Below, piece by piece: positions 20,600 through 33,480 of a DNA stretch of 64,000 nucleotides. The position numbers and the translations under genes were made by a program. A model generated the notes under the pieces. That model did not search any database and was not told where the DNA came from. It saw only the letters and a program-made list of their open reading frames with translations. The DNA is from Eriocheir sinensis (taxonomy: Eukaryota; Arthropoda; Malacostraca; Decapoda; Varunidae), in assembly GCF_024679095.1 (NCBI RefSeq), contig NC_066577.1, positions 373,255-437,254 on the forward strand, in the 5' to 3' direction. Every line of letters begins with the position of its first letter. Within the stretch, counting starts at the first letter, position 1.

Positions 20600-21182
20600 T
20601 GGTGAACAGATTAAGGATATTTCTAGTTGGGAGTCACTCTTGATTATAAACTGACATTTGAGAAGCACTAACGTTCCATGTCTTCCACTATTGCACAGAA
20701 GACAGGCTTACTTCGTAAGTGCTTCAGAACATTTGCTTGTGACTCAACTGTAATCAAATCATTTTATGTATTCATTTTGCCCCACTTTGAATATTGTGCT
20801 CCTGTTTGGATGTCTGCTGCCAGTTGCCATTTAAAGTTACTTGACAGAGCAATCAATTCAAATAAACTTATTTCTCCGGCACTTGTTCTTGATCTTGATC
20901 ATCGGCGTCAAGTTGGTGTGTGTGTTATTTAAAGTTTTTAAGAATAATCGGCATCCCTTACACAATGCTTTGCCTGATCCTTTTACACCTGCCCGGGTCA
21001 CGAGGTTTGCTCTTAGTCAAAACGATCTTGCTTTTAATCCTACGAATTTTTATACGACACAATTCGCACGATGTTTTCTTCCGTCGTTGACAAATCTATG
21101 GAATCAGTTACCCAGTGAGATTGACCTTTCTGCAAACATTTCTACATTTAAGTCTCGTGTGAATTTCTTTTTAAAACAGTAA
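20600..21182 (+). pseudogene. LINE ORF2 C-terminal fragment (third family)
   Basis: Reads ISSWESLL..LTFEKH.RSMSSTIAQKTGLLRKCF, then VIKSFYVFILPHFEYCAPVWMS and, after a frameshift near 20925, LFKVFKNNRHPLHNALPDPF and FLPSLTNLWNQLPSEIDLSANISTFKSRVNFFLKQ, ending at a stop at 21180-21182. The order of the PxFEYCAPVW motif, a linker and a W(N)xLPxE..STFKSR block is that of LINE ORF2 C-termini. It differs clearly from LINE-B and the CR1-like copies. The RT core is absent. Confidence 0.75.
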
Positions 21183-21710
21183 TTTTATTTTTCCTTCTTT
21201 TTATCTCTGACTGGCCAGTTTCTTAACTATCCGTTGCCTTTGCTTTTCTCCAGTACCTTTTGGTATTTTGTGTGGTTCAACTTGTTGTATCTGCACCCTG
21301 GAGGGAAGCTTTGGTAGCTTATCATTATAACAATAGAATAATAACCACACACACCTTATCACCCTCCTACACAGCTTCCTCCTCCTCCTCCTCCACTTCC
21401 CACCGCCTCCTTCAGAAGTAACAACACACTTCAACAGGGACCTGTGGGGCATCAGGCAATTTAATTTTCTCACACGCTTCTCGTAAGTTAAGAGGAGGGG
21501 AATATGATAATGGATATAGATAGTGTAGCGGTGAAGCAGACGACGTAAAGTGTGCCCCGGAGTCCACTAGAGTCACCCCTTCGAAACACATCTACCTCCT
21601 TATTCCGTTTTTTTTTTTAATTCTGTTTTATTTCTCTCGTGAGTAAACAGAAGAAAGAAAAAGGTGTCTTGGATAGTACTCTTTATGTCTTTTGTGATGG
21701 AGTGATACAT

Positions 21711-21713
<3 letters not shown>
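21183..21713. other. Unassigned, possibly LINE 3' UTR at its left end
   Basis: No gene seen. The first 130 bases or so may be the 3' UTR of the preceding LINE fragment. A short (CTC)n run lies at about 21375-21392. Confidence 0.35.

Positions 21714-21805
<92 letters not shown>
21714..21805. repeat. (CT)n microsatellite, 92 bp
   Basis: A pure CT dinucleotide tract. Confidence 0.98.
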
Positions 21806-21809
<4 letters not shown>

Positions 21810-22597
21810 CGGGCCCAATGAAACTGCATCCACACGTCATTTATCAACAACAATGAAAACGAACACCTCCCACGATCACTGCTCCCCTTCCCCTGTCCCT
21901 TCACCCCCTTCCTCCCAGCCTTCCATGTCTCCCTACTTTCTCACCCATTAATTCATTTTCCCATTCACCTCACCCATCCACACATTCTCACAAACCTAAC
22001 CCCCTCACCCACTAACTAGTCATCCACCTGCGACTCACTTACATTCCCCACCCATTCTCCCGTCACCCTTCACACACACCCAAGTCATCCACCTTCCCAC
22101 CCATCTGATACACTGTCACCAGTCTCGATTCTGGGTTACAGAATGTCGAAAGGGTGCAGGAGAGGGAATTTTAAGACATGGGAGTGGTGGTGGGTTGGTG
22201 ATGGTGGAGAAAGTGGAAGAATGAAAATAGGTGGTGATTGGGTGGTGGGTAAATTGGAGGAATAAATGGAAGTAGTGGAGGAGGTGGAGGGAGAGGAAAA
22301 TATGGTGGCTAGGTGGAAGGGAGGTGGTAGGGGAGGTGGTGGAAGAGATGGAGGTGGTGGTTGAGTGGCGGTGGAAGTGAAAGAAAAGAAGGAAGTGATG
22401 GAGGAGGTGGAGGAAGAGAAGGGTGTGTTGTTTGGGTGGCAGTGGAGGAAGAGGTGGAGCTGATGGATGCATTGTGACGGTGCGTGAAACAGCGGGGAAA
22501 TGTTGCTAAAGTTTCGTTTTCTTTACCGATTGTTTAGTTTAGTTTCCCAGATATTCCTTTTGACGTGGTTGCTGATTGTGTCATGCCATCAACCTTT

Positions 22598-22599
<2 letters not shown>
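21806..22599. other. Unassigned with GGTGG-rich part
   Basis: Ordinary CA/CC-rich sequence to about 22135, then a purine- and GGTGG-rich stretch to about 22465 on the plus strand. Its Pro/His/Ser-rich minus-strand frame is low complexity and not credible as a gene. Confidence 0.4.
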
Positions 22600-22691
<92 letters not shown>

Positions 22692-22772
22692 GATTGGTAC
22701 AACGAGCTCTGTGCTCTTCCGTAGGGGAACGGCTGGCTGTCTCGAGAGAGACCCGCAGCAGCCAAGAGGTGA

Positions 22773-22825
<53 letters not shown>

Positions 22826-22907
22826 GATTGGTACTACGAGCTCTGTGCTCTTCCGTAGGGGAACGGCTGTCTGTCTCGAGAGAGACCCGCAGCAGACCAA
22901 GAGGTGA

Positions 22908-22954
<47 letters not shown>
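22600..22954. repeat. Compound (CA)n repeat with a duplicated 86-bp unique unit
   Basis: (CA)n at 22600-22690, unit 1 at 22691-22774, (CA)n at 22775-22824, unit 2 at 22825-22910 and (CA)n at 22911-22954. The two units differ at only a few positions (for example TACAACGAGC against TACTACGAGC, and one inserted base near the end), so the whole unit-plus-CA block was duplicated in tandem. Confidence 0.9.
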
Positions 22955-22956
<2 letters not shown>

Positions 22957-23361
22957 CAACACTTACGTACATGACGCGGCGACTTGGCGGCACACACAAC
23001 CCACCTTTCTCCTGTAAAAGAAAAAAAATGCAATCTTTGGTGTAGAACTTTCTGAATATTTAAAGTTATCTCGCCAACACAAACCTACCTCAATTTTATA
23101 CTTTTGTAATTATTTGACATGACGATAAAGTATCCACGATAAAATCTTGCATATTTGTGGAGGTTTTGGTTCCTGGTTAAGAAAAAAAACACACAGGGAG
23201 GCGAAGACACACCAAAAGTCATAAAGAAACACAAATACACACAAACAAGACAATCAATATATACTCTTAGCAAACAAAAATAAACAAAATTCTAATTAAA
23301 AGCACACGCCCACGAATATACAACAAAGATGCAGACCGAAAACACATGATACCGTTACATG

Positions 23362-23411
<50 letters not shown>

Positions 23412-23814
23412 AAAGAAAAACACGAGAACGCACATAAACTCGTCCCTTCCAGACCATGTTCAAGTAAAGTCTAAATGTAAGACACACGCACGGAAAGTTA
23501 TTAACGGAACAAGTTAAGGCGAACCAAACAGAACAGCACGAGTCACACACGAGGAAAACACCGGTCCGCAGCGCTGCACGGAGGAGGAAAGAAACTACGG
23601 AACTGTGCGAACGTTACGGACAAGAAAAAAAAGTAAAACAGTTGGAAAAAAAAAATGTTGACCTTGGAGGTGAGGAAAAATAACTGGAGCACAAAGTCTG
23701 CCTGTATTGTACTCCTCAGGTAACCGAGGCCAGGCAGGTAAAAAAAGTGAATAAAAGGAGTATAATGTAAAAAAAAATAGTTTGTGCTTCCAAGTAGAAA
23801 AAAAGTAAATGTGC
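22955..23814. other. Unassigned with (CA)n at 23363-23410
   Basis: A-rich sequence with no recognisable gene. One (CA)n tract of about 48 bp. Confidence 0.4.
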
Positions 23815-25725
23815 ACAAAGCGTGAAAAGTCAGGGAGAAGGGAAGGGAAGACAGGAGGAAGGGTGGCACAAATAAGTCGGTATGGGGAAGGGAGGAGTGG
23901 GCAGGTAAGGCTGGAAGGTGGAGGGAGGGAAGGGAAAGAAAGAGAAAGGGAAGGAGGAAAGTGAAAGGAAAGGAAGGGAAAGGAAGGAAGGGAAGGTGGG
24001 AAAGGTATGGAAGGGGAAGGAAGGAAGGGATGGGGGGCAAGCAGGTAAGGATGGGCAGGGGGGCAAGGGAAGTTCACCTGGCGTAATTAGTAGCAACATC
24101 AGTCTTAAGAAATGGGAGATTACCTGAATGAGGAATGAATGTCTTAGAGGGGAGGGAGGGGAGGCAGGACGAGAGGGAGTGTTTATCTAGGACGTGGAGG
24201 AGGAGAGGGGAGAGAAGGGAGAAACAAACGAAGGAAGAACAGATAATAAGGATGAGGGAAAGGATACAGAGGGAGGGTCCTGTTGGAGGGAAAGAGAGGA
24301 GGAGGAAGAAAGAGAAAGGGAGGATATCTAAAGTGAAGAGAAGAAAGATGGGGGAGAAAAATAAGGAAAAAAAGGAAGAGAGAAGGGAGGAGAGGTTCTG
24401 TTAAAGTGTAAGGGGTGATGAAAGAATAGACGAAGGAAGAGATAGAGAATGTATTAAGCGGGGAAGTGAAAGGAGAGAGGGAAGGAGTAGAGAAGAGAGG
24501 GAACGAGGGAGAGGAAAAGCAAATAGGGGAAAAGTTGGAGGGAAATGAATGATAAGAGGAAGGAAGAAAAGGGAAGTACCTAAAATGGAGACGAGGAAAG
24601 GAAAGGAGGAGGAGGAGGAGGAGGAGGAGGAGGAGGAGGATGGGGAAAGGGTAAGGAATGAGGAATGGGGAGATGTCAGTTCCGTCACGAAAAATGGAGA
24701 GAAATATAACTATATTGGATAGGGATGCAGGACAGCAGGGAGGGATAATAAGAACATGTGTGTAGAGGAACAAAAAAGCGGAGGAAAAAATTACTGAAGG
24801 AATATTGTGTTGGGGAAAAGTAAGCTTGTAATAAGATAGATAGATAGATAGATACAAACAGATAAATAGATAGATAGATGGATAGAGTAATAATGGACAC
24901 AATGTAAGATGCATATTAACGAAGAATATAATAAAACAGAGAAATGTAGAAAGAGAAGACAAAAATAATCTAGCCAAGGAAGGAAGGAAGGAAGGAAGGA
25001 AGGAAAGGAGGTTAAGTGAGAGGTAGGAGAGTGTTGTCAAACATTGGAAGAGAGGGAGGGAGAGAAGGAAGAGAGTGAAACATGCAAAGGGAAAGGAGAA
25101 GAGCGAAAAATGAGAAAATGGAAAGAAGATCGCTGAAGAGAAACGGAAAAAAGAAGAGAAATGACTTCTAAAGAAAAATTGGAGAAGAAAACTGAATGAT
25201 AATGGAAATAAAAAGTGAAAGGATGAGAAAAGAAAAAGTTGAGGAGGAGGAAAATTATAGGAAGCAACGGAAAAAAAAATAAACGAAAGGCTGGCAAGTA
25301 GAAAAAAACTAACAAGAGGAATATAAATTGAAGTAAAAGTTAAAAAAGCAAGTGAGGAAAAGAGGAAAAGAACGAACGAGCTAAAAAAAAATTAAGAAAG
25401 TGGTGGAAAGAACCCCAAGAATAACAAGAGGAAAGAGAAAAAATAGAGAAAATAAAGAAATGAAGGGAAGAAAAAGGCGCGTGGAGAGAAAGAAAAGTAA
25501 AAAATCAAGAGATGAAAGAAAATTGGAGAAAAACAAAACGAAATGAAAAACGAAAAACGAAAACGAAGTAAAGAAATAAGAAAAGAAAGGAAATCGAATG
25601 AATAAAAGGAAACGAAAATAATTAAAAATAAAACGATGACGAAGAGAAAGAGGAAATGATGAAGAGCTGGGAGTAGAGGAGGAAAGGAGAGCGATGTAAT
25701 AAAAACAGCGTATTAAATAAACAGA
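23815..25725. repeat. Purine-rich tract of about 1.9 kb
   Basis: The plus strand is overwhelmingly A and G in GGAAGG, GGAGG and GAAAAG wording. Short pure runs include (GGA)n at about 24605-24640, (GATA)n at about 24836-24855 and (GGAA)n at about 24978-25005. No gene. The long minus-strand open frames are Ser/Phe/Leu/Pro translations of the pyrimidine complement. Confidence 0.75.
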
Positions 25726-25730
25726 CACCA

Positions 25731-27620
25731 CTGCCGGGCACACACACACAACAACAGACACCACCGCCGGGCACACACACACAACAACAGACACCACCGC
25801 CGGGCACACACACACAAACAAAGACACCCCCGGCCCGCACACACACAAAAACAAACACACCCGCCCCGCGCACACACACAACAACAAACACCACCGCCGG
25901 GCACACGCACACAACAACAGACACCACCGCCGGGCACACGTACACAACAACAAACACCACCGCCGGCACACACACAAGAGACACCACCGCCGGGCACACA
26001 CACACAGCAACAGACACCACCGCCGGGCACACACACACAACAACAGACACCACCGCTAAACACTCACGCTGCTGGTTTTCTTTCTTCCGCCAAATCTGTT
26101 TCCCGTCGTCATTCACTGCTTTGCTTATTCTGTCGCTTCCTTCCGTTTTCATCATTTCTTAATTCCCGCCGTGCACTCACACACAACAACAGACACCACC
26201 GCCGGGCACACACACAGAACAACAGACACCACCGCCGAGCACACACACACAACAACCAACACCACCGCCGGCACCACACACACAACAACAGACACCACCG
26301 CCGGGCACACACACACAACAACAAACACCACCGCCGGGCACACACACAACAACAGACACCACCGCCGAGCACACACACACAACAACAGACACCACCGCCG
26401 GGCACACACATACAACAACAGACACCACCGCCGACACACACACACAAGAGACACCACCGCCATGCACAAACACAACAACAGACACCACCGCCGGGCACAC
26501 ACACAACAACAGACACCACCGCCAAGCACTCTCACGCTGCTGGTGCTTTTTCTCTTTCTTCCGCCAAATCTGATTCGTCGTCATTCACTGCTTTTGCTTA
26601 TTCTGCCGTTGCTTCCTCTTCCGTTTTCATCATTTCTTAATTCCCGCCGTGCACTCACACACAACAACAGACACCACCGCCGAGCACACACACACAACAA
26701 CAGACACCACCGCCGGGGACTCACACACAACAACAGACACCACCGCCGGGCACACACAACAACAGACACCACCGCCGAGCACACACACACACAACAACAG
26801 ACACCACCGCCGAGCACACACACACAACAACAGACACCACCTCCGAGCACACACACAACAACAGACACCACCGCCGTGCACTCACACACAACAACAGACA
26901 CCACCGCCGGGGACTCACACACAACAACAGACACCACCGCCGGGCACACACACACAACAACAGACACCACCGCCGGGCACACACAACAACAGACACCACC
27001 GCCGGGCACACACAACAACAGACACCACCGCCGGGCACACACAACAACAGACACCACCGCCGAGCACACACAACAACAGACACCACCGCCGGGCACACAC
27101 AACAACAGACACCACCGCCTAGCACACACACACAACAACAGACACCACCGCCGGGGACTCACACACAACAACAGACACCACCGCCGGGCACACACAACAA
27201 CAGACACCACCGCCGAGCACACACAACAACAGATACCACCGCCGAGCACACCCACACAACAACAGACACCACCGCCGGGGACTCACACACAACAACAGAC
27301 ACCACCGCAGGGCACACACAACAACAGACACCACCGCCGGGCACACACACACAACAACAGACACCACCGCAGGGCACACACAACAACAGACACCACCGCC
27401 AGGCACACACACACAACAACAGACACCACCGCAGGGCACACACAACAACAGACACCACCGCCGGGCACACACACACAACAACAGACACCACCGCCAAGCA
27501 CTCTCATGCTGCTGGTGCTTTTTTTCTTTCTTCCGCCAAATCTGATTCGTCGTCATTCACTGCTTTTGCTTATTCTGCCGTTGCTTCCTCTTCCGTTTTC
27601 ATAATTTCTTAATTCCCGTA
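25731..27620. repeat. Minisatellite A: 29-35 bp units in three blocks with a repeated spacer
   Basis: The monomer carries AACAACAGACACCACCGCCG followed by a GGCAC core and a CA run whose length varies (29 bp plus 0-3 CA). Blocks lie at about 25731-26055, 26171-26523 and 26654-27493. Each block is followed by the same spacer of about 115-130 bp (26056-26170, 26524-26653, 27494-27620), which contains TTTCTTTCTTCCGCCAAATC and CATTCACTGCTTT. The composite [block + spacer] is thus repeated three times. Frames through the array give Thr/His- or Cys/Val-rich repeats and are not credible proteins. Confidence 0.93.
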
Positions 27621-28109
27621 TTTTCTTATACTTTCCTTTCTTCGGTGTATTTTTTCTTAATTTTCTGTTTCCTTGTGTTGTGTAGGCTAGCTATATCGCC
27701 TTATGTCAGTGCTGTATGCTGCTCAGGATGAGTCTCCTTCACCCCAGATAAGTCAGCAACCCTACCCAACATACAACAAAAATGCCCTAACGCTTGCCTT
27801 GATTAGTTTCCTTTTCTTTAAGTGTTTCTATCACTTCTTAATTCTTTTGTATAATTTTATTTGTATCGTCGTTTTCTTCTCTACATTTTTCTTTATACCG
27901 TTTTTTTCTTTTTTTTTATCGTCGTTTCTCGTTTCTTCTGTTTATTTTATTGTATCCTCGTTTTTTCGGTATATTTTTTATACCGTTTTTTTCTTTTTTT
28001 TTTGTATCGTTGTTTCTTCTGTGTATTTGTTATTTGTATCGTCGTTTCTTCGGTATATTTTTCTTTATACCGTTTCTTCGGTATATTTTCATTATAACGT
28101 TTTTTATAT

Positions 28110-28810
28110 GTAGTTTTTTTATCGCCTTTTCTTCTGTGCATATTTCTGTGTATCGTCGTTTCTTCTGTGCATATTTCTGTGTATCGTCGTTTCTTCTGTG
28201 CATATTTCTGTGTATTATCGTTTCTTCTGTGCATGTTTCTGTGTATCGTCGTTATCATCTGTGCATAATTCTTTGTGTCGTCCTTTCTTCTGTGCATATT
28301 TCTGTGCATCCTCGTTTCTTCTGTGCATATTTCTGTGCATCGTCGTTTCTTCTGTGTATATTTATGTGTATCGTCGTTTCTTCTGTGCATATTTCTGTGC
28401 ATCGTCGTTTCTTCTGTGTATATTTCTGTGTATCGTCGTTTCTTCTGTGTATATTTCTGTGTATCGTCGTTTCTTCTGTGTATATTTCTGTGTATCGTCG
28501 TTTCTTCTGTGTATATTTCTGTGTATCGTCGTTTCTTCTGTGTATATTTCTGTGTATCGTCGTTTCTTCTGTGTATATTTATGTGTATCGTCGTTTCTTC
28601 TGTGCATATTTCTGTGCATCGTCGTTTCTTCTGTGTATATTTCTGTGCATCGTCGTTTCTTCTGTGTATATTTATGTGTATCGTCGTTTCTTCTGTGCAT
28701 ATTTATGTGTATCGTCGTTTCTTCTGTGCATATTTCTGTGTATCGTCGTTTCTTCTGTGAATATTTATGTGTATCGTCGTTTCTTCTGTGCATATTTATG
28801 TGTATCGTCA
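28110..28810. repeat. 31-bp tandem array
   Basis: About 22 units of 31 bp carrying TCGTCGTTTCTTCTGTG then a TATATTTCTGTGTA-type half. Position checks at 28402, 28433, 28464 and 28495 give a spacing of exactly 31. Confidence 0.93.
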
Positions 28811-30229
28811 CTCTTTCGTATATTTTCCTGTATACCGTTTCTTCGTTGTATTTTTCTTTGTAAATTTTTTTGGTGTATTTTTCTGTAGTATCGTTTCTTG
28901 GGTAATTTTTTCTCTGGATTGTTCATTTGGTGTATTTTCTTTGTATTGTTGTTTCATCGGTATATTTTCCTTTACACCGTTTCTTCAGTGTATTATTCTT
29001 TGTATCTTTTCTTCGGTGTATGTTTCTTTCTTTGATTTATTTGGTGTCTTTTCTGTAGTATTGTTTCTTCGGTGTATTTTTTTTTGTATCCTTTCTGCGG
29101 TGTATTTCTTGTATCGTCGTTTCTTCAGTGTATTTTTATTTGTATCGTCGTTTTTTCGGTATATTTTTCTTTATGCCGTTTCTTCGATATATTTTCCTTT
29201 GTATCTTTTTTTTTGTGTGTATTTTTTCTGTAGTATCGTTTCTTAGGTAAATTTTTATATGGAACGTTCCTTTGGTGTATTTTTCTTTGCTATCTTCCTT
29301 CGATGTTATTATTATTATTATTATTTTTTTTTTTAGTTCCTTGTGATGTGAAGGCTACCTATACCGCCTTATCTCGGTGCTGTATGCTGCTCAGGATGAA
29401 TCTCCTTCACCCCAGAGAAGTCAGCAACCCTACCCAGCATACAACACTGAAGGCCTTAACGCTTGCCTTGATTCTTTTCATTTTTTTTAAATGTTTATAT
29501 CACTTCTTAATTAACGATTTTTTTAAACAATATCCTTTTTCGATGTATTCTTCTTTGTTCGTTGATTCGGTGTATTTTCCTTTGTATCGTTTCTTTGGTG
29601 TATTTTTTCTTACTACCGTTTATGAATTTTCTTTATATCGCCGTTTCTTCGGCATCTTTTTCTTCATACCGTGTTTTCTACGTATTGTTTGTACTGTCGA
29701 TACTTCTGTGTATTTTTCTTGGTATCGGCGTGGTTTCTGTAGATGTTTCTTTATACCGTTTCTTTGGTGTATTTTTGTATGTAGGGTTTTTGGTTTAGTT
29801 TTTAGAAGTATCAGTTCTCCGGTAAAGTTTTCTGGACCGTTCATTTGGTGTACGGTATTTTTCTTTTTATCGTCGTCTCATCGGTATATTTTTCTTTATA
29901 CCGTTTCTTCAGTGTGTTGTTCTTTGTATCGCTTCTTAGGTGTGCTATTCTGTAGTATTCGGTGCATTTTTCTTTGCTATCCTTCCTTCGGTGTTATTTT
30001 TCTTTACTTTCCGTTTCCTTGTGTTGTGAAGGCTAGCTATATCGCCTTACCTCGGTGCTGTATGCTGCTCAGGATGAGTCTCCTTCACCCCAGAGAAGTC
30101 AGCAACCCTACCCAACATACAACACCAAAAGCCTTAACGCTTGCCTTGATTTTTTTTTTTTTTTTTTTGCCTTTCTTGATGTGTTTCTATCACTTCTTAA
30201 TTCCCGATTATTTATAACAATATCGCTGT

Positions 30230-31260
30230 ATCGTCGTTTCTTTGGTGTATTTTTCTTTGTATCGTTTCTTCGGTGTATTTTTCTTTATATCGTTTCTTTG
30301 GTGTATTTTTCTTTGTATCGTTTCTTTGGTGTATTTTTCTTTTTATCGTTTCTTCGGTGTATTTTTCTTTTTATCGTTTCTTTCGTGTATTTTTCTTTTT
30401 ATCGTTTCTTTGGTGTATTTTTCTTTGTATCGTTTCTTTGGTGTATTTTTCTTTGTATCGTTTCTTCGGTGTATTTTTCTTTGTATCGTTTCTTTGGTGT
30501 ATTTTTCTTTGTATCGTTTCTTTGGTGTATTTTTCTTTTTATCGTTTCTTCGGTGTATTTTTCTTTTTATCGTTTCTTCGGTGTATTTTTCTTTGTATCG
30601 TTTCTTTGGTGTATTTTTCTTTTTATCGTTTCTTCGGTGTATTTTTCTTTTTATCGTTTCTTTCGTGTATTTTTCTTTTTATCGTTTCTTTCGTGTATTT
30701 TTCTTTTTATCGTTTCTTCGGTGTATTTTTCTTTGTATCGTTTCTTCGGTGTATTTTTCTTTGTATCGTTTCTTCGGTGTATTTTTCTTTGTATCGTTTC
30801 TTCGGTGTATTTTTCTTTGTATCGTTTCTTCGGTGTATTTTTCTTTGTATCGTTTCTTCGGTGTATTTTTCTTTGTATCGTTTCTTCGGTGTATTTTTCT
30901 TTGTATCGTTTCTTCGGTGTATTTTTCTTTGTATCGTTTCTTTGGTGTATTTTTCTTTTTATCGTTTCTTCGGTGTATTTTTCTTTTTATCGTTTCTTTC
31001 GTGTATTTTTCTTTTTATCGTTTCTTTGGTGTATTTTTCTTTTTATCGTTTCTTCGGTGTATTTTTCTTTGTATCGTTTCTTTGGTGTATTTTTCTTTGT
31101 ATCGTTTCTTTAGTGTATTTTTCTTTGTAACGTTTCTTTGGTGTATTTTTCTTTGTATCGTTTCTTCGACGTATTTTTCTTTGTATCGTTTCTTCGATGT
31201 ATTTTTCTTTGTATCGTTTCTTCGATGTATTTTTCTTTGTATCTTTTCTTTGGTGATTTT
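30230..31260. repeat. 28-bp tandem array, TTTTTC variant
   Basis: About 36 units of 28 bp with GGTGTATTTTTCTTTGTATC and CGTTTCTTC. Variation is mostly CGG/TGG/TCG at the join and TTTG/TTTT before ATCG. Confidence 0.95.
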
Positions 31261-32579
31261 TTTGTGTATTGTTTCTTTGGTGTTTTTATCAGTAATATAA
31301 TTTCTTCGGTGTATTTTTATCGTCGTTTCTTCGTTTTTTTTTTCTTTATACCGTTTTATCTCTGTATTTTTTTTTTGTATCGTCGTTCCATCGGTATATT
31401 TTTTTATACTCTTTCTTCGGTGAAGTTTTATGTATTATCGTTTCTTAGGTAAATTTTTCTCTGGATCGTTCATTTGATGTATTTTTCTTTTCATCGTCGT
31501 TTCATCGGTATATTTTTCTTTATACCGTTCCTTCAGTGTGTTGTTCTTTGTCGCGTTTCCTCGGTGTATATTTCTTTGTATCGTTTCTTAGATATATTTT
31601 TCTGTAGTATTCTTTCTTCGGTGTATTTTCTTTGCTTTCCTTTCTTCGGTGTTATTTTTCTTTACTTTCCGTTTCCTTGTGTTGTGAAGGCTAGCTATAT
31701 AGCCTTATCTCGGTGCTGTATGCTGCTCAGGATGAGTCTCCTTCACCCCAGAGAAGTCAGCAACCCTACCCAACATACAACACCAAAGGCCTTAACGCTT
31801 GCCTTGATTTTCTCTCCTTTTCTTTAAGTGTTTATATCACTTCTTAATTAACGATTTTTTTTTAACAATATCGTTTCTTCGGTGTATTTTTCTTTGTTCG
31901 TTTATTCGATGTATTTTTCTTTGTATCGTTACTTTGGTGTATTTTTCTTAGTACCGTTTGTGAGTTTTCTTTCAATTGTTGCTTCTTCGGTATATATCTT
32001 TTTCTTTATACCGTTTTATTCATGTTTTTTTTGTATCGTCGTTTCTTCAGTGTATTTTTGTTTGTATTGTTTCATCGCTGTTGTTTTCTTTGTATCGTTT
32101 TTTTGCTATATGTTTATTTCTATCGTCGTTTCTCCCGTATATTTTTCTTTTTTGCCGTTTTTTTCTGTTTTTCGTTTAATTATCGTTTCTTTGGTGTATT
32201 GTTCTTTGTATCGCTTCTTCGGTGTATTTTTCTTTGCTGTCCATTCTTCGGTGTTATTTTTCATGAATTTCCGTTTCCTTGTGTTCTGTAGGCTAGCTAT
32301 ATCGCCTTATCTCGGTGCTGTATGCTGCTCAGGATGAGTTTCCTTCACCCCAGAGAAGTCAGCAACCCTACCCAACATACAACACCAAAGGCCTTAACGC
32401 TTGCAATGATTTTCTTTCCTATTCTTTATGTGTTTATAACACTTCTTAATTAACGATACTTTTTAACGATATCGTTTTTTCGGTCTATTTTTCTTGTATC
32501 GTCGTTTCATCGGTATATTTTACGTTATACCGTTTCATCAGTGTATTTATTTTTTGTATCTTTTCTTCGATGAGTTTTT

Positions 32580-33480
32580 GTGTATCGTTTCCTTTATGTA
32601 TTTTTCTTTGTAGCGTTTCTTCGGTGTATTGTACTTTGTATCGTTTCTTCGGTGTATTGTACTTTGTATCGTTCCTTCGGTGTATTGTACTTTGTATCGT
32701 TTCTTCGGTGTATTTTTCTTTGTATCGTTTCTTCGGTGTATTGTACTTTGTATCGTTTCTTCGGTGTATTGTACTTTGTATCATTTCTTCGGTGTATTTT
32801 TCTTTGTATCGTTTCTTCGGTGTATTTTACTTTGTATCGTTTCTTTGGTGTATTTTTCTTTGTATCGTTTCTTCGGTGTATTGTACTTTGTATCGTTTCT
32901 TCGGTGTATTGTACATTGTATCGTTTCTTTGGTGTATTGTACTTTGTATCGTTTCTTCGGTGTATTGTACTTTGTATCGTTTCTTCGCTGAATTTTTCTT
33001 TGTATCGTTTCTTCGGTGTATTGTACTTTGTATCGTTTCTTCGGTGTATTGTACTTTGTATCGTTTCTTCGGTGTATTTTACTTGGTATCGTTTCTTCGG
33101 TGTATTGTACTTTGTATCGTTTCTTCGGTGTATTGTACTTTGTATCATTTCTTCGGTGTATTGTACTTTGTATCGTTTCTTCGGTGTATTTTACTTTGTA
33201 TCGTTTCTTCGGTGTATTTTACTTTGTATCGTTTCTTCGGTGTATTTTTTTTTGTATCTTCGGTGTATTTTACTTTGTATCGTTTCTTCGGTGTATTGTA
33301 CTTTCTATCGTTTCTTTGGTGCATTTTTCTGGAGTATCGTTTATTAGGTAATTTTTTCTATGTATCGTTCTTTTAGTGTATATTTCTTTGTATCGTCGTC
33401 TCATCAGTATATTGTTCTTTGTATCGTTTCTTCGGTGTATTTTTCTTTGTATCGTTTCTTCGGTGTATTTTTTTTTTAAA
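32580..33480. repeat. 28-bp tandem array, GTAC variant
   Basis: About 31 units of 28 bp like those at 30230-31260, but most carry GTATTGTACTTTGTATCG instead of GTATTTTTCTTTG. A diagnostic change thus separates the two arrays, which share an ancestor. Confidence 0.93.

Noticed and set aside
26171..27604. 477-codon Thr/His/Pro-rich frame
   Set aside because: It follows the minisatellite A units and their spacers, and the complementary strand is equally open. No domain or conserved start.
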